A DNA stretch of 64,000 bases. Origin: Anoplolepis gracilipes (Eukaryota; Arthropoda; Insecta; Hymenoptera; Formicidae). The DNA lies in NCBI RefSeq assembly GCF_047496725.1, contig NC_132981.1:6104001-6168000 (forward strand), given 5' to 3'. The stretch's first letter is position 1. Every line of letters starts with the position of its first letter. The notes under the pieces are model-generated. The model was not told where the DNA came from and did no database searches. It was given only the letters and a program-made list of their open reading frames with translations. Positions 1 to 13,000 of this stretch are shown piece after piece. Position numbers and translations under genes: made by a program.

Positions 1-432
1 TTACATTTTGATAATCTCTTCTTTTAAAGAGATCTTTCATTTAAAAAGTAAATTTTTTGTGTATAATTATATATAATAAACATAAATTATAATACTTTAT
101 AATTAAAAATTATAATATATTACAATTTAAAATTATAAATAATAATATTTTTAATTAATTTACAGCTTTTTTTAATATATTTTACAGAGTGGCATTAGAG
201 AGAGATATTATATTTAAAATTATATACTTTTAATTTTATAAATTTTAAAATCTTATACGCGTCAGATGCACAGAAAAAAAATTAAATTTTATGTTTCTAA
301 ATTTTGATGATTTAGAAATATTTAAACTAACAATAAGAATATTCAGTTCTATCAGTTCGATTATTGCGTTAGAGACTAATTGACATTATTCGTATCTTTA
401 TGTTGTGTGTGACTAAAGGACCAATGTGACAC
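1..432. other. AT-rich sequence, no gene seen
   Basis: Very AT-rich DNA with many TATA/AATT runs. I see no open frame, hairpin or recognisable repeat. It may be the intron upstream of the possible terminal exon that follows. Confidence 0.5.
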
Positions 433-448
433 GTGGTGCGTCTGGTAG

Positions 449-699
449 GTGTCAGCTGTACATCGGAGGGAACATCAAGTGCACACGCGCAAACACATGA
501 AGGGAAAGAAAAGAGTGCATACTGCAATGTGTTTTCTAATTTCGGTGACATCGGTTACTCAACTCTCGTGCCGAGCCCGTTGGCATTAATATCCTTCGCT
601 CTACTGATCCTTATAGCTGTCACCTGGTCCTCCGGTTCAGTCTTTTATCATCGTTACTTATTGCGCAAGAGAATCTGTTGGAAATATTTGAGCTTGTAA
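449..699 (+). CDS. possible 3'-terminal coding exon with C-terminal membrane helix
   Basis: A frame open from 433 ends at a TAA at 697-699. It has no convincing ATG, but a possible acceptor AG at 447-448 would open an exon at 449 that needs one base from an upstream exon. The encoded tail is polar, then has one hydrophobic stretch of about 20 residues (around PLALISFALLILIAVTW), followed by a short basic end (YHRYLLRKR). This is the pattern of a type I membrane protein tail. A run of overlapping AATAAA signals starts at 704, directly after the stop. The rest of the gene would lie left of the window. I do not recognise the family. It could also be a chance open frame. Confidence 0.35.
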
Positions 700-703
700 C
701 TAT

Positions 704-723
704 AATAAAATAAAATAAAATAA
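704..723 (+). promoter_or_regulatory. tandem AATAAA polyadenylation signals
   Basis: Four overlapping AATAAA-type hexamers lie just downstream of the stop at 699. They would end the transcript of the possible upstream gene. The match is seen; its use is inferred. Confidence 0.35.
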
Positions 724-866
724 ACATGTTTAAATTTATTAAAATATACAATTTCGCAAATAATATTAACTTAATAAACACAGTCTGTAAATTATGTATT
801 TCAAATATAAAATTTCTATACTTACGAAAAATAAAGAATTCGTTAACAAATATGTATATATATTGA

Positions 867-985
867 GCGCGTTCGGGGAGACACTATATAGCCCTGCCAA
901 CGTCGTTCTATCTTTGTTCAACTTTTAATGAGTAACAAAAATAGAACGACACTGGTAGAGCTATATAGTGTCTCTCCGAACGCGC
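867..985. mobile_element. palindromic MITE-like element
   Basis: Two 45-nt arms (867-911 and 941-985) are inverted copies matching at 40 of 45 positions, and all five differences are transitions. The arms start GCGCGTTCGG and contain GACACTATATAGC. The 29-nt loop has a further short TTTGTT/AACAAA pairing. The element encodes nothing. I could not fix a target-site duplication. It sits in the short gap between a putative upstream terminal exon and the IGFBP-like gene. Confidence 0.7.
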
Positions 986-1217
986 CCATTAAAGTGTATG
1001 CAGAAATAATATTTTATTTTATGTTATTTACATAGAGTATTTACAGTTGATTTTTATAAGTTAAAAAATATACATGATGTTAATATCGCGCAAGCATGGT
1101 GATTATCTCTGTTGAGAGAATTTTTATAATATACGCAGTGAGCATACGCCTCAACCTCCCTCTTCACAGCGGGAGTGACATGGCGAATGACACTCGCGCT
1201 TTCTGTCAGTAGGCGAA

Positions 1218-3709
1218 ATGACGCGCCGGAGAGCGTTTCCGCTTGTGTTTTTGTCAGCGTTGGTGTTCTGCGTGACATTCCAACAAGTCACTTCCGCTGA
1301 AACCATTGAAAATAAGAGCGTTACTGAGAAAGAGCAACCACTGGGTTGCATTGAGTGCGGATATTACAGGTATAAATACAAGAGTTTACATAATTAAAAC
1401 TAAATATGATCGAATATTACATCGGATTGCATAGTAATTATAGTTTAGAAATAGAGAAGGGTTTAATATTAAGATTAACATTATTAAGATAACATTTTTT
1501 TATATATCTTAATTTTGTTTTAAATAGGTGTCCAGAAAACCCTGGAAAATGTTTGTTGGGATCGGTACCTGATCCTTGCGGATGCTGCCCAGACGGTTTG
1601 TGCGCCCGTTTTCTTGGCGAACCATGCTGGAATTCGAGCATCCCTCTTCTGTCTCCAAAGAACCGTAACTATGGATACTGTGCAAGAAATTATCTGTGCG
1701 AGTTGCGATCTGACTTACAAGAAGAGGTACGCATGTAGTTCATTTCCATAAGAAAAAGAGACTGAAAGAGACAATGATTAACTTCAAACATACAATAAAT
1801 TTCACTTCAATATTTAATGCTTGAGAATCGAAATCTGACATGTTCAAAAATTATTCTGTTTAATCTTATGTATGTTGACGTTACAGATTTTTGGAATATC
1901 TCTAATTTCTTCATGTTATATATATATATATTAAAAATATTACTTACTATACATATATTTTTTTAAATTAAATTTTACATATGTGTAATTTATATATTTT
2001 TTAATATAATCCACAAGTAACAGCCGATTCTTTTAAAGATCGAATATGTGAATCGCGTGTTACTGTTATGTGTGATATTTGTCACCTTCATTAAGTGATA
2101 AATTCATTTTCTCAATTTGGTTCAAGAGATCATGTTCTAGATTTCTCAATTATAACGAGTTTAGCATTGAGATATCTCGTTTTCTGGGTTAGTTTAACAC
2201 AAAAATAGGAATTATGCGTTATTGCGCAGAATGACATCAGTGTAATATCTAAGGCAAACCCGTACACATTATCCACCTACTGAGCTACGTTATCAATCAG
2301 ATCTATCGCAGCTTTAAGATCATAGCCAGTGACTTACGGTCGCTGACCCGCTCTGTTGGCCTTTTCGCATCTAATTTCATCTTGTCGTGCATCGTGGGTC
2401 GTAATTGCATTGTGAGAATATATGCGCATACACGTCATGCAATCAAACAATCAGGCAAGCCGTTTATGATAGAGATGCGGGATGAATAAGAATAATACTT
2501 TGCTATATATCCTTAAGATTGAGCCGTATTTAAATAGTTGAATCAAAATTTCCTGTCGATTACATAAATACTATTCATTTTAGCTTAACTATCAAGTAGA
2601 CTAATTTTCTAAATTTAATTATTTAAACGATCACTAATTATTCATAATTGAGCAAACTAACAATAACTATCTACGATGATTATTAACGTTATAAGCGTTA
2701 CGTCTGTGCCAAGTTCCGTAAAGACATTTAGGATATAGCGAAGACGTGCTGGCTCACAAAGTACCACATTACCAACTTCAAACGATTTAACTTCTCTAAA
2801 GTAGAGAAGGAGAGAATTATTTTGCCTCGGAATATATCCGATGATAGTCATTACGTTTATGAAGCGAAAATAATAGTATCAAAATATGAAAAAAGCTATA
2901 ACAAGGACTTCGAGTAATACGGTACAGAGGGGGGGGGGAGAGGGAAGAGTCGTGTAATTTAATTAATAAATAGGATTAAATTTTTGTAGGATGTTCCAGA
3001 AGCAACCTGCGTCTGTATGGAACAAAGCCCGGCGTGCGGTAGCAATAACGAAACTTACACGACGCCATGCGCTCTGCACGAAGAGGCGATGAAACTCAGA
3101 AACTCATCTTCCTTGAGGTTGCAACACCTCGGTCCTTGTGAGAGCAGACCTTGGATTCTGTCAACTTTGAAAGACATTGCCTCGCCCTTCGGTCAACGTG
3201 TCGCATTAAATTGCGAGGCAAAGGGATTTCCAGTGCCGGATATCTTTTGGGAATTTCACTCAGCTGACGGGAGAAGAATATTGAAACTGCCTGGTAAAGT
3301 AACACAATGTATCAAGTATTGAGATAAAATGTTTTGTGAATTTTTGCGCTCTAATAAATATCAATAAATATGATCGTTTTGGAACAAAAAATGTAAGAAA
3401 AGTATGACTAGAAAAATGATGTTAAAAAACTGATTTAACATTTTAATAATAAAACAGTGTTTCTTAATATTTATGCGTTTTGCAAATTATAATAATGTGA
3501 TATATCATAGAGTTTGGTAAATAACAATTTTATTCACAGGAGAGGAACATGAGGCGACGGTACATACGAGCGACGGTCCAGAGCCGCTTATGCGAACATC
3601 TTGGATGCAATTGAGTCGGCTAAACAAAGAACATATTGGAGTATATCATTGCATTGCTAACAATTCCATAGGAGAAGCAAGCGCGACTTCATTCGTGTCC
3701 ATGTCATGA
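1218..3709 (+). CDS. secreted IGFBP-Kazal-Ig protein (IGFBP7 / IGFBP-rP1-like)
   Basis: Exons are 1218-1369, 1528-1726, 2990-3293 and 3540-3709, all with GT/AG introns. The phases close to 825 nt, or 274 aa plus a TGA stop. A signal peptide covers about residues 1-27 (hydrophobic core PLVFLSALVFCVTF). An IGFBP N-domain (about 43-110) carries the CGCCPDGLC form of the GCGCCxxC motif. A Kazal-type domain (about 121-167) begins CVCMEQSPACGSNNETY. A single Ig-like domain (about 168-274) has Cys in ALNCEAKG, Trp in FWEF and Cys in GVYHCIANN. This order is that of IGFBP7/IGFBP-rP1 and related insect proteins. Members are secreted, and the Ig/IGFBP parts are known or suspected to bind insulin-like ligands. 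Ligand binding here is inferred. Length and domain order look complete. N-glycosylation sequons occur in several domains. The gene converges on the prominin gene. Confidence 0.9.
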
Positions 3710-3882
3710 TATATCACGCTTTTATGTATTTTGTGTGAGATAATTTTTTATATAATTGCGCAGGAATATAATATAATAAGAAAAACCTATTCTGGTATTC
3801 AGAAAGTATGTATATTTCTTTTTAACAAACAGACATATACAGAAATTTTCACACAATTCTAAGATTGAATAGATTTCATCAA

Positions 3883-3888
3883 AATAAA
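3883..3888 (+). promoter_or_regulatory. polyadenylation signal, IGFBP-like gene
   Basis: An AATAAA 174 bases past the stop codon at 3709 is the first canonical signal downstream on this strand. Use is inferred. Confidence 0.4.
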
Positions 3889-3948
3889 TGGCAGTCAAGT
3901 TTTTTTGTAAAGAAATTTGCTTACGATAAACCAAACACAAGCAAAAGA

Positions 3949-3954
3949 TTTATT
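3949..3954 (-). promoter_or_regulatory. polyadenylation signal, prominin-like gene
   Basis: On the minus strand this reads AATAAA, about 120 bases past the prominin stop codon at 4077-4079. With the plus-strand signal at 3883, the two convergent 3' UTRs would abut or slightly overlap. Confidence 0.4.
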
Positions 3955-4076
3955 TTGTACGATTTATACTTTAAGCTTCTTCAATGTTCTTGCTATATTC
4001 TTGCCAACTCTGATGCCATTTATATTAATATCTTTCCGAACCTGCTTACAACATGAGGTCTCGTTTTTTGTCATTG

Positions 4077-7000
4077 TTACCAATCGCTTTGCGGCAGCGG
4101 TGGTGGACTGTAAAATATAATTTCAGCTATAAATAGGATTCAAGATCAATAATTTATACAGGCTTTATATATGCTTTTATAAATATAAAATATCAAAATA
4201 TATTAAATGTATCTATAAGTATACTTACTTTGGCGTTTGCCACGTTTCATCATTCGTATCAAGACTTTCCCTAACAAAAAAAAATATATTTTTATTTTTA
4301 TTTAAATCATCTAAAATTGAATAAAATTTATAATAAGATATACTAACGCTCTTGTTGGTAGGATAACATCCTTCATGAAGTGAGATGGTTTCTTGTATAA
4401 TAGTGATAAAATATGAGCTATTGGTGTGCTGGCAATCATAACGACTACACATATAAATGTAGCGAACCAGAAACCGTTCTAAATATTAATCATATAAAAA
4501 GTTTTGTTAAACATGCACTTAATATTTTATCATAAATTTTATTAACTAATTATCATTTATTGTTAGATATTAAAATAATTAACAGTTTTAATTGTACGTA
4601 CAAAAGGACTTAAGATGTGACCACACAATAAGTGTTTCATTCCCTCTAAAACGTCCCATAAAGGTCGACATTTAGATACTCCCGTATCCATTTCCGACAG
4701 AACGTGCATCCGCCATTGATCTAGATAATTCATCATTCGGTCCACGTACGACTTTGTTTTCTGCAAATATAAACGGTGTATTTTAATATAATTTAACTTA
4801 AACATTTTCTATTTTATGGATAGGAAATAGCAATAACTTAATAATCTAGGAGAATTTTTTTGCTCACCAATTGAGCTATCTTCTCTCCCTGATGGTCTAT
4901 GTAATATTGTATAGTTCTCAAATGAGAGATCGATTGATTGACCTGGCGCCAAAGAGGTTGCACCTTCAATTCCAAAACTGCGAGACGATATATCAAATCG
5001 TCCTGGAATTTCATTAGCGGCCTTACCCGTCTTAATGTCAAATCGCGCATTGTTATCCCAATGCTTTGCAGTTCCCTAGCAATACTTCGATCCTGCAGCT
5101 GACGGGATATATTGTCTAATTGATCGGACATTGTAGTCAAATCTTTATTCAGAATTGGTCCTTGAATCTGCAAGAGAACAAAAATTATAATATTAATAAA
5201 TAATTTATATTGATATTAAAAATGATATTTATAGAGAGTTGTTTTTAATTTAAATTTTGTCAATTAATTGTAATTAATTAATATACGATACATGTATTAT
5301 TATAAACTATGAAAGACAGCATTTGTTAATCATATTTGAATGACGTATATACATGCAAAATGAAGATATTAAAATAGATATATGCGTGTATGCATTGTGT
5401 ACTTGATGAATTGACGTAGCTATACACGCAACTAAATAGATTTTAATTAGTAGCGGCATTGAAGCGTAATCATGGGAACAACTCGCTATGAAATGCGTGT
5501 CGTTTATCATACTAGCCGTCTAGTATTACGTAGTTATACAGGTTGTTACTTTTCTTTAATATGTTAGTGAATTTTTCCTTCAAAAAAATTCTTCAAAGCT
5601 ATGATAAGTAAACTCGAGCTTTAATAAAATTAATAAAGTCTAAAAAACTTCCACTTTTATTTTTACACAAAAACCACATATCTTGCTTTCACTTGAGAAA
5701 GTATGAAAATAAAAAGCTAGAAAAATATGAGTAACGTGAAATTCTTGTAAATAAATGCAAGTACCATTATTCTGTGCGCCGTGAGATTCAAGCCACAAGC
5801 GTATAAAAAATCCTGAAGGCTTTGTCGCAAATCCGGCGTTAATATTCGCAGACCCTTTAAATCAACTTTGATGCTTGAAATTGCCCTAGACAAGCCTAGC
5901 CATGTCCAATGTGCAGTCAAATGTTCCAGTTTCATCATATTTTCCAGCCCGAAGGCGGGATAAACTGCCTCGTTGTTTCGACATTTTCTAGAAATAAATA
6001 TTACCGCTGAAAAGTGTAACACTGTACAAACTCCGCTCGCTATGTTTGTCCCTCACTCACAATTTGTGAGAGAGGTATATCTAATAAAAAAATATAAATA
6101 AAAGATATAATGTACATATTGACTATGTCTCATTAAATAACATAGCTATATTTATATTGAATGTGTCTGTGAGACAATGATATATTATTATTAAAATGTC
6201 ATTTACTTTATTTTTCTTTGATAATAAAAATATAAAATATAAAAAGTTTATTTAATTTTTACAATTAAATTATGATTAAATTACAATATTAATTTAAACA
6301 TATTTTCTCTTAAATAAAAATATTTTGCTCCTTTTGTTATATTTAAAAATATCTTATTTCTTTTAACTCGTAACATAATTATATATGCATGATCTGCAAT
6401 TTTTAGTTTAACCTACTTCTTTTGAGATATAATATCTGCATAAAGCTTGATTAGCTTGATTATAGTAACATAGCTTACTCAAAGAGCTCCTTGAGGGATA
6501 CTGCAAGCCTTCTTCCTAAAAACGCTCGGGTTTCCAGTACGGCTTCTATAATATGATAGTCAGGATCATAGAGCGGTCGACACATCAACATTTCCGTGTG
6601 GCTAGCGATGCCCAGAGCGACAATGATTACTGCCCAAAGTGTAATCGAGACAAAACAACTCGTAATCACACCACTGAAATTCGATCAACAAACTTGGCTT
6701 GACGATCTGTTTTATTAAATCTACAGAATTACTTCGATTAAGTTGTTTGCTATCAGATTAAATAATAATCTACAATATAAATATAAATTTATATACGTTG
6801 TAATATTGTTAATTCTGCAATATTAATAAATGTCTATTGCATAAGATATTTCGAGTCATAAATATTATTTATTTCAGTTATATATTTGTAGCTGTTTTGT
6901 ATTTTTTCAACAGTACATTATTTCAATAAATTTCGACTCCCTATGTAATATTATATGTATATGTGCATATGTACAAATGCGTTTTTTAAAAGGATATTTT

Positions 7001-10000
7001 TTAATATTTAATATAAACATGTAATACATGTAAACTTGATTTAATAGAATAAATTAAATAATTAAACAAATAATAATCCCTGAATTGTTTCACTATACCA
7101 CAACTTATTACAAAAAGCAAAAATTCTCGTTCAATGTAATACTTTACAACAATAAAAAAGAAAATAGAATATAATATTATTATATATATAATATTATTAT
7201 ATATAATATTATTATATATGTATGTATAATGCTTACCATAAGAGAGTTGGGCGTACTTTACTTTCGGATGATCTCCAGCGACAGCACAAAGCCCCAATTA
7301 GTAATGAAAAGACCAGCAGAATACATAGAGTACTAACTGCACATTTCATAAACAAACCGAAAATATGCATTATTTTCCGCAAAGTCATTTGCTTTTGATT
7401 GTAAGAGAAGCATAATATATGTTGATATGTTGTATTATTAAATGGAATGAAAAATCATGTATTACGACCAATTGCAACAATTTTAATTTAAGTATAGCAA
7501 ACATTGAAATCTCATTAATTGTAAAAAAATCAATAATAATCAGCAACTCAACAATTTTATTATCTATTCAGTAAATTATCCATTCAGTAATAAATGCTTT
7601 ATTAATGCCTGTTACGCGAGGTATTACATCTCTGGTGTGGGCTTTAGCAGAGGTTTGAAATACTCACACACGAAAATCACTGCTTTAACAATGACATTTT
7701 TGCTATACAATAAAAAAACGTATTAATGTTTTCCGCTACATACATTTCTCTCTATAATAAATTTAAAATATATATTTAATTTATCGTGCACAGGTGTTTT
7801 TTTTTACTTTTATTTTTTATTCAAATATATATATATATATATATGTTATTAAATAAATAATTCAAATAAGTATCGTTAAATCTTATTTAAATTTTGATTT
7901 TAATAAATTGTATGTATTTATACATTTTCGTTATTAAGAAAATGTAAGAAATATTAAATCTTTTCTCAAACATTCTTAAAAATATTATTTTAATGTATAT
8001 TGAAGAAATGCATACAGAGGAATGTGTCTAACTCTTATATAACAGAATTATCTTCTTAAATCCTTCACTGACATGCAAATGCTTTCCATGATCTTCGTGA
8101 TCGTTTTTCAAATACCAGAGCCAACGCGGTGAATAACGGAAAAATATTCAATGTAATCTTGAAAAATTCTACGTACCTATACCAACGATCCACCTGATAT
8201 GCTCGAAAGCGATGACACGAGGAATAGCGTAATCCGCAATGCTTTTCACAGAATCCAGCTGCTTTGAGAGTTTGAAACTATTCGTCTCTACATTGCGCGT
8301 TTGATCGACAATCCTGGCACGTGCTGCATTGATCTCGCGCCGAATCTCTACGGCAATATAGAATTTTTCTACGTTCTTGTCATCTCAATTTTTCGCTATT
8401 TAATGTTGATCATGGTTATTTGGACAGAGAAAAATAGTTATAAAAAAATACACACTTAATATACACTAAAAATATACTCTTTTAACTGTTTTCCGAATTC
8501 AACTCATAATTTTTAATTGTTGAGTTCAATTAATATTTTGATACAAAATGTATATATATATATTTTTATATTTATATGTACATATAAACTTTAATATATT
8601 TATGACAATAATAAATAATATGATTATTGCATTAATATTCTCAAGATACTCCAATAAAAAAATTCTAATTCAAATGATAAGATTATATTACACTGTTCTG
8701 ACAAATAGTTTTTTGCATAATAATTTTATTTATATCAGTTAAAAGACAAATAAATGTAATACGTAGAAAAACATAATTATAGTGTTTCATTTTTTCTAAT
8801 AATTGTACTGAATATCGTTAACTCATGGAATCTTGTAGGAAAGTTGATTTATATAACGCTAACAGACAGAATACTTTAACAGCAAACTTTTCTCGTATCA
8901 ATTCAGCTTTCTTCGCGAACGTGCAGAAACGTTAAAACTGGCAGCAATCTCCGATCGACAGATGTTGAACTGGTTCGACTTTATCATCTCGGCAATGGGT
9001 CGAATCTTTACAAATTTTTTGCGACTTTTTTTTCACAGAGTAATATTAATGTGATATGGATTTCGCATTAGATCCCCGCCGTCATCTCCCTATCGGATCT
9101 GTCTACCGGATGGCGACGGGCGACAAACATTATTGGTCGATGGCGAGTTAAGAGAAGTCGACAAGAGTACACGCTCGCGTCGCTTCGGTTCATCGACATT
9201 CCAATGACATAACATCCATCATCTTTCGTTTCATCGAGGGATATTCTCAATTTTCTTTATTAATAATTTCCTTGAAATTTTTCCGTTTAATTAGTCAAAA
9301 AAGCAATGCTCATTATTCAACAACATGAACATTTTACAATTATAATATTGTAATTGTAAATTATTTTGTAATGTTATAATTGTTTTGTAATGTTATAATT
9401 TGTAAATTGTAAATTATAAATGTTATAAATGTGCTTATTGTAATATTTATCTACATGTGTAAATCAGTATTATATTAATTGAAAACATTCGCAGAAGCAA
9501 ACAAATTATATGCATGTATTCTATTACATTAAATTAAAAATGTTTATTGTGAAAGTTATACTCGTTTATTAAAGTAATTAAAGCTAGAATATTGTATATC
9601 AATGAATTGATTAAAATAAAAAGATATAAAAATTTAGAATTTAGGGAAAAAATTATTAATTTAATATTTTTATGCCCGTTGAAAATTGTTTTAAAATTTT
9701 TAAATTTAACATCTTAATGTTTTTGTAGTTGTAGAATTGTTTTTTTTTTTTTTTAGATCGGCTTATATTTTAATTCTAAATTTTCAATTATCTATACGAG
9801 AAATAGCAAAACGAATTGATAAATAATACGTAATATTGTATGCTCATAATAATGACACGATTTGTATTCCTGAATTATTTTATAAACTTATCTTGTTAAC
9901 GTTACAAAGCACACATATCGATATCTAGTGAAACAGTAAGTAGAATAGGTCCGTGATATTGCCCGACACGACAGGCCGTCAAAGCGCGACTCGCTCAGCA

Positions 10001-13000
10001 TCAATCATCGATCCCAACGCGAAAGTTTATACGGGTACCTCAGGGGAGATATATAACACGATCGTGGTATCTCTACCAAGATGTTTGCTCAAAGCATTTA
10101 CCGCATTTCGTTTGTCTATTAAGGATAAAGTCCCCTGACTTTCCCTTCTTTGCCGAGATCTCGAGTTCATCACATTCTGAGGCAGAAATGCTGACGCGTA
10201 TTCGTTCTGTGACGAAATATCGTTTATACAGTACTACTGGGAAGAGAGTAGAAAGGGTGTGCAAAAACGCTATTGAGAAACGTGACGTTCTACGTTAAAT
10301 TACCCGATCTAAAAAGTAGCATGAAAGAAGGGAAAGAAGAGAGGTGTAATGGAATCTTTTTAATAAAATGATTTAGTTGTGCATGTGAAAATCTCATAAA
10401 CTTCTTTTCATTCGGTTAACATTTTTCTACTTATATATAATTTTAAATAAATGCAATACATGCACATAAATATATTACATTTATAGAAATTAATACATAT
10501 ATAGAAATAAATATTCGGATTTACTTTAATCTTTAATATATACTTTAATTTATTATTTAAAAAATTATGATACTCTCTAAAAAGTATTATTTAAAACATA
10601 GAATATTTCAGTAATATAGATTCCATTTTAATAGTCATTTTAATAATATAAACCCGATTTTAAAATAATCCTGCATTTGGAAATAATCCATTGCGTGAAT
10701 ATATTCAAAATATTTCACATTGAATTCATGTGCATTCTACATAATACTAGGAATTAATATATGCGTCATATTTCTTGGAAACTATATATCAACGTTTTGG
10801 AACACTCTTTGAACCAAAAATAAAATATTATTTATAAAGCTTAGCAGAAGTAGAACTGTGATCTTACATAATTCAAAGATAAGAAATAATCTTAAAAAAA
10901 GTCTTTTGTTATACAAGTAAGATTAAAGACATAAATATAAATTTTGTTAATGTAAAATAAATAAAAAATATTATAGTTGTTGCATTTATGTTAACTCTTC
11001 TGGCAATTCATAAAATTTTAAATATTAAAATTTTAATTATTAACAAATGCACTTTTTAAAATCGATTTGTATTTTTCCTATTTTATTCACGCTAAAATTT
11101 AATTTAGCCTATCTTGTTTATCTTCAAAGTTATAATGTGCCTTAAACACATCACTGTGTGACTGAATGATATATAGATATATATAGATATAGTGTAGTGT
11201 AAAGATAAGGGAGAACATGAAGAGAAAAAGAGGGAGAAAGAACACTCAGCGGAGATAATGCGCATGTTATGAATCTACAAAAAGGATATCTTCTTCGAAA
11301 CTTCACTTTTTTATTTCATCTTCTACTTTCTCGATATTGGCTTTATGTCGAATTTAATGTCTATGAAATATTACATAGAGAGCCCAAAAAATTTTGAAAG
11401 TTTGAAATTGTCGGATTTTCAAAGTATGCAGCGTTCAAAACAAATTTTATATAATCGTACAATTTTTTCTATATGAGAAATCTATTTTTAACTTTTTCTT
11501 TGTTCCCATCTACGATCTAAGAGTCGGCTTTCTTCGCCGTTATTTCTTCCGTGAAAGTTTTCAAGTTATACAAAGTGCTGATATCGGTGGAATAGCGAGA
11601 ACTCGTTACACACTCTTAAAACAAATATACCTAGTGTATTTCGCAAAGTCTTGATAAGAAGACCTTCATAGAGTGTAGACATATTTTTCTTATCAAGACA
11701 AAACAAAATTCGTAATAAAACATGTTTTTAAAGTGCTTTGTTAAAAAGTTAATAATGCACGAGACGAACTCATGATGAGAAGAATCCAAAATTGCATTAC
11801 TTCAAGCGGTGAACATTTTGAACAAACTTTGAATTTCTTTTTTTTTAATTTTTTAACATTATTCTTTTTATTTTCTAACTTTTTAACATTAAAATTGAAA
11901 TTTAGTTTTTTCATTCTTTTAATTTTTAGCTAGTCATTAACTTTTTAATAAAGCGTTTTAGGAACATGTTTTGAAGGACCTTGTTTGTTTGTCTTCATGA
12001 GAAAGAATATGACTACGTATAACCAGATTAACCTTTACTAAACATACTGTATATTTTTATATAAAATTTCTATGGAATTGAAGTAATTTTTTTTAAATCC
12101 ATCCTTCTTTTTCTCAGGCTTATTTCTTTAAAAATTCCCGTAACATTTCCCTTCATTTGTTTGCTTTAAATTAGTCGAAATATGCGGGACGTATTTTGTA
12201 TGTACAACGCTAAAATGCAGCTAGATTTATCAGTATTTCCTATGGTTTAATCGCGGCGAAGGTTCACCAAGGGTCTCTTTTTTTTATCTTTCTCTTCTAT
12301 TGTTTGTGGCAGTAGATTGCGTTCTTCCCGATTGCCATCTGAATTTCTGCGATGGAAATTATTCCATGAATGAGCAGACGCATCTGTTCGTACAAAGCTT
12401 TGAAATTAATAGAAAAACTGTGTGACGGAAATTTAAGAGCAACTCTCTATAATCATTATTACAAATTCAATTTAATAATTTTATTATTATTAATCTATAA
12501 TTAAGATAAAACATTACCCAATTAATACCGAGTGCTTGAAAAACTATTGAGATGCGTCTAAACTTGTATCGTAGAACAATTCATCTCACAATAAATTAAA
12601 TAGTACGTAGATAAAAAAAGTAAAAAGTAGATAAAAAAAATTGCGAGTGAAATCTGACAGGAAAGCGAAGATGTACATACATTTTTGTTTTTGTAAATTC
12701 GCGAGTTATGTCGTGAAATGGCAATTATTCGTGTCATTTATTACTTTCCCAACAGAACAGCATGAGCCATTTATTCAGCTTAACTCACGTCATCTTGCAT
12801 AACATTTAGAGAAACCTGGCGTTGAAGGCACTAATTTAGCTTTCTTCGAGTGCGCGAGCTCTTTGGCGAAGTTTCTACGCTGAAGTGTCGTCGCGATCTC
12901 AACGTGTCGTCGCACGTGCTATAACGTATCATAATACATGACATCAATGCCGGAAAGTTTTCCGACGTTATATAGCGTACATCGTTCTCTCTTCCCTTCC

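Larger units (their letters stand above)
3710..4076. other. convergent intergenic gap between the IGFBP-like and prominin-like genes
   Basis: The 367 bp between two opposing stop codons hold both predicted polyadenylation signals. I see no other gene in it. Confidence 0.6.

Noticed and set aside
8931..9005. Minus-strand open segment (IRPIAEMIKSNQFN...) that could be a mutually exclusive prominin loop exon
   Set aside because: Phase would fit, but the acceptor has an A-rich rather than pyrimidine tract and the donors (GTTTCT or GTTCGC) are poor. The exon at 13348-13213 already fills this part of the protein.
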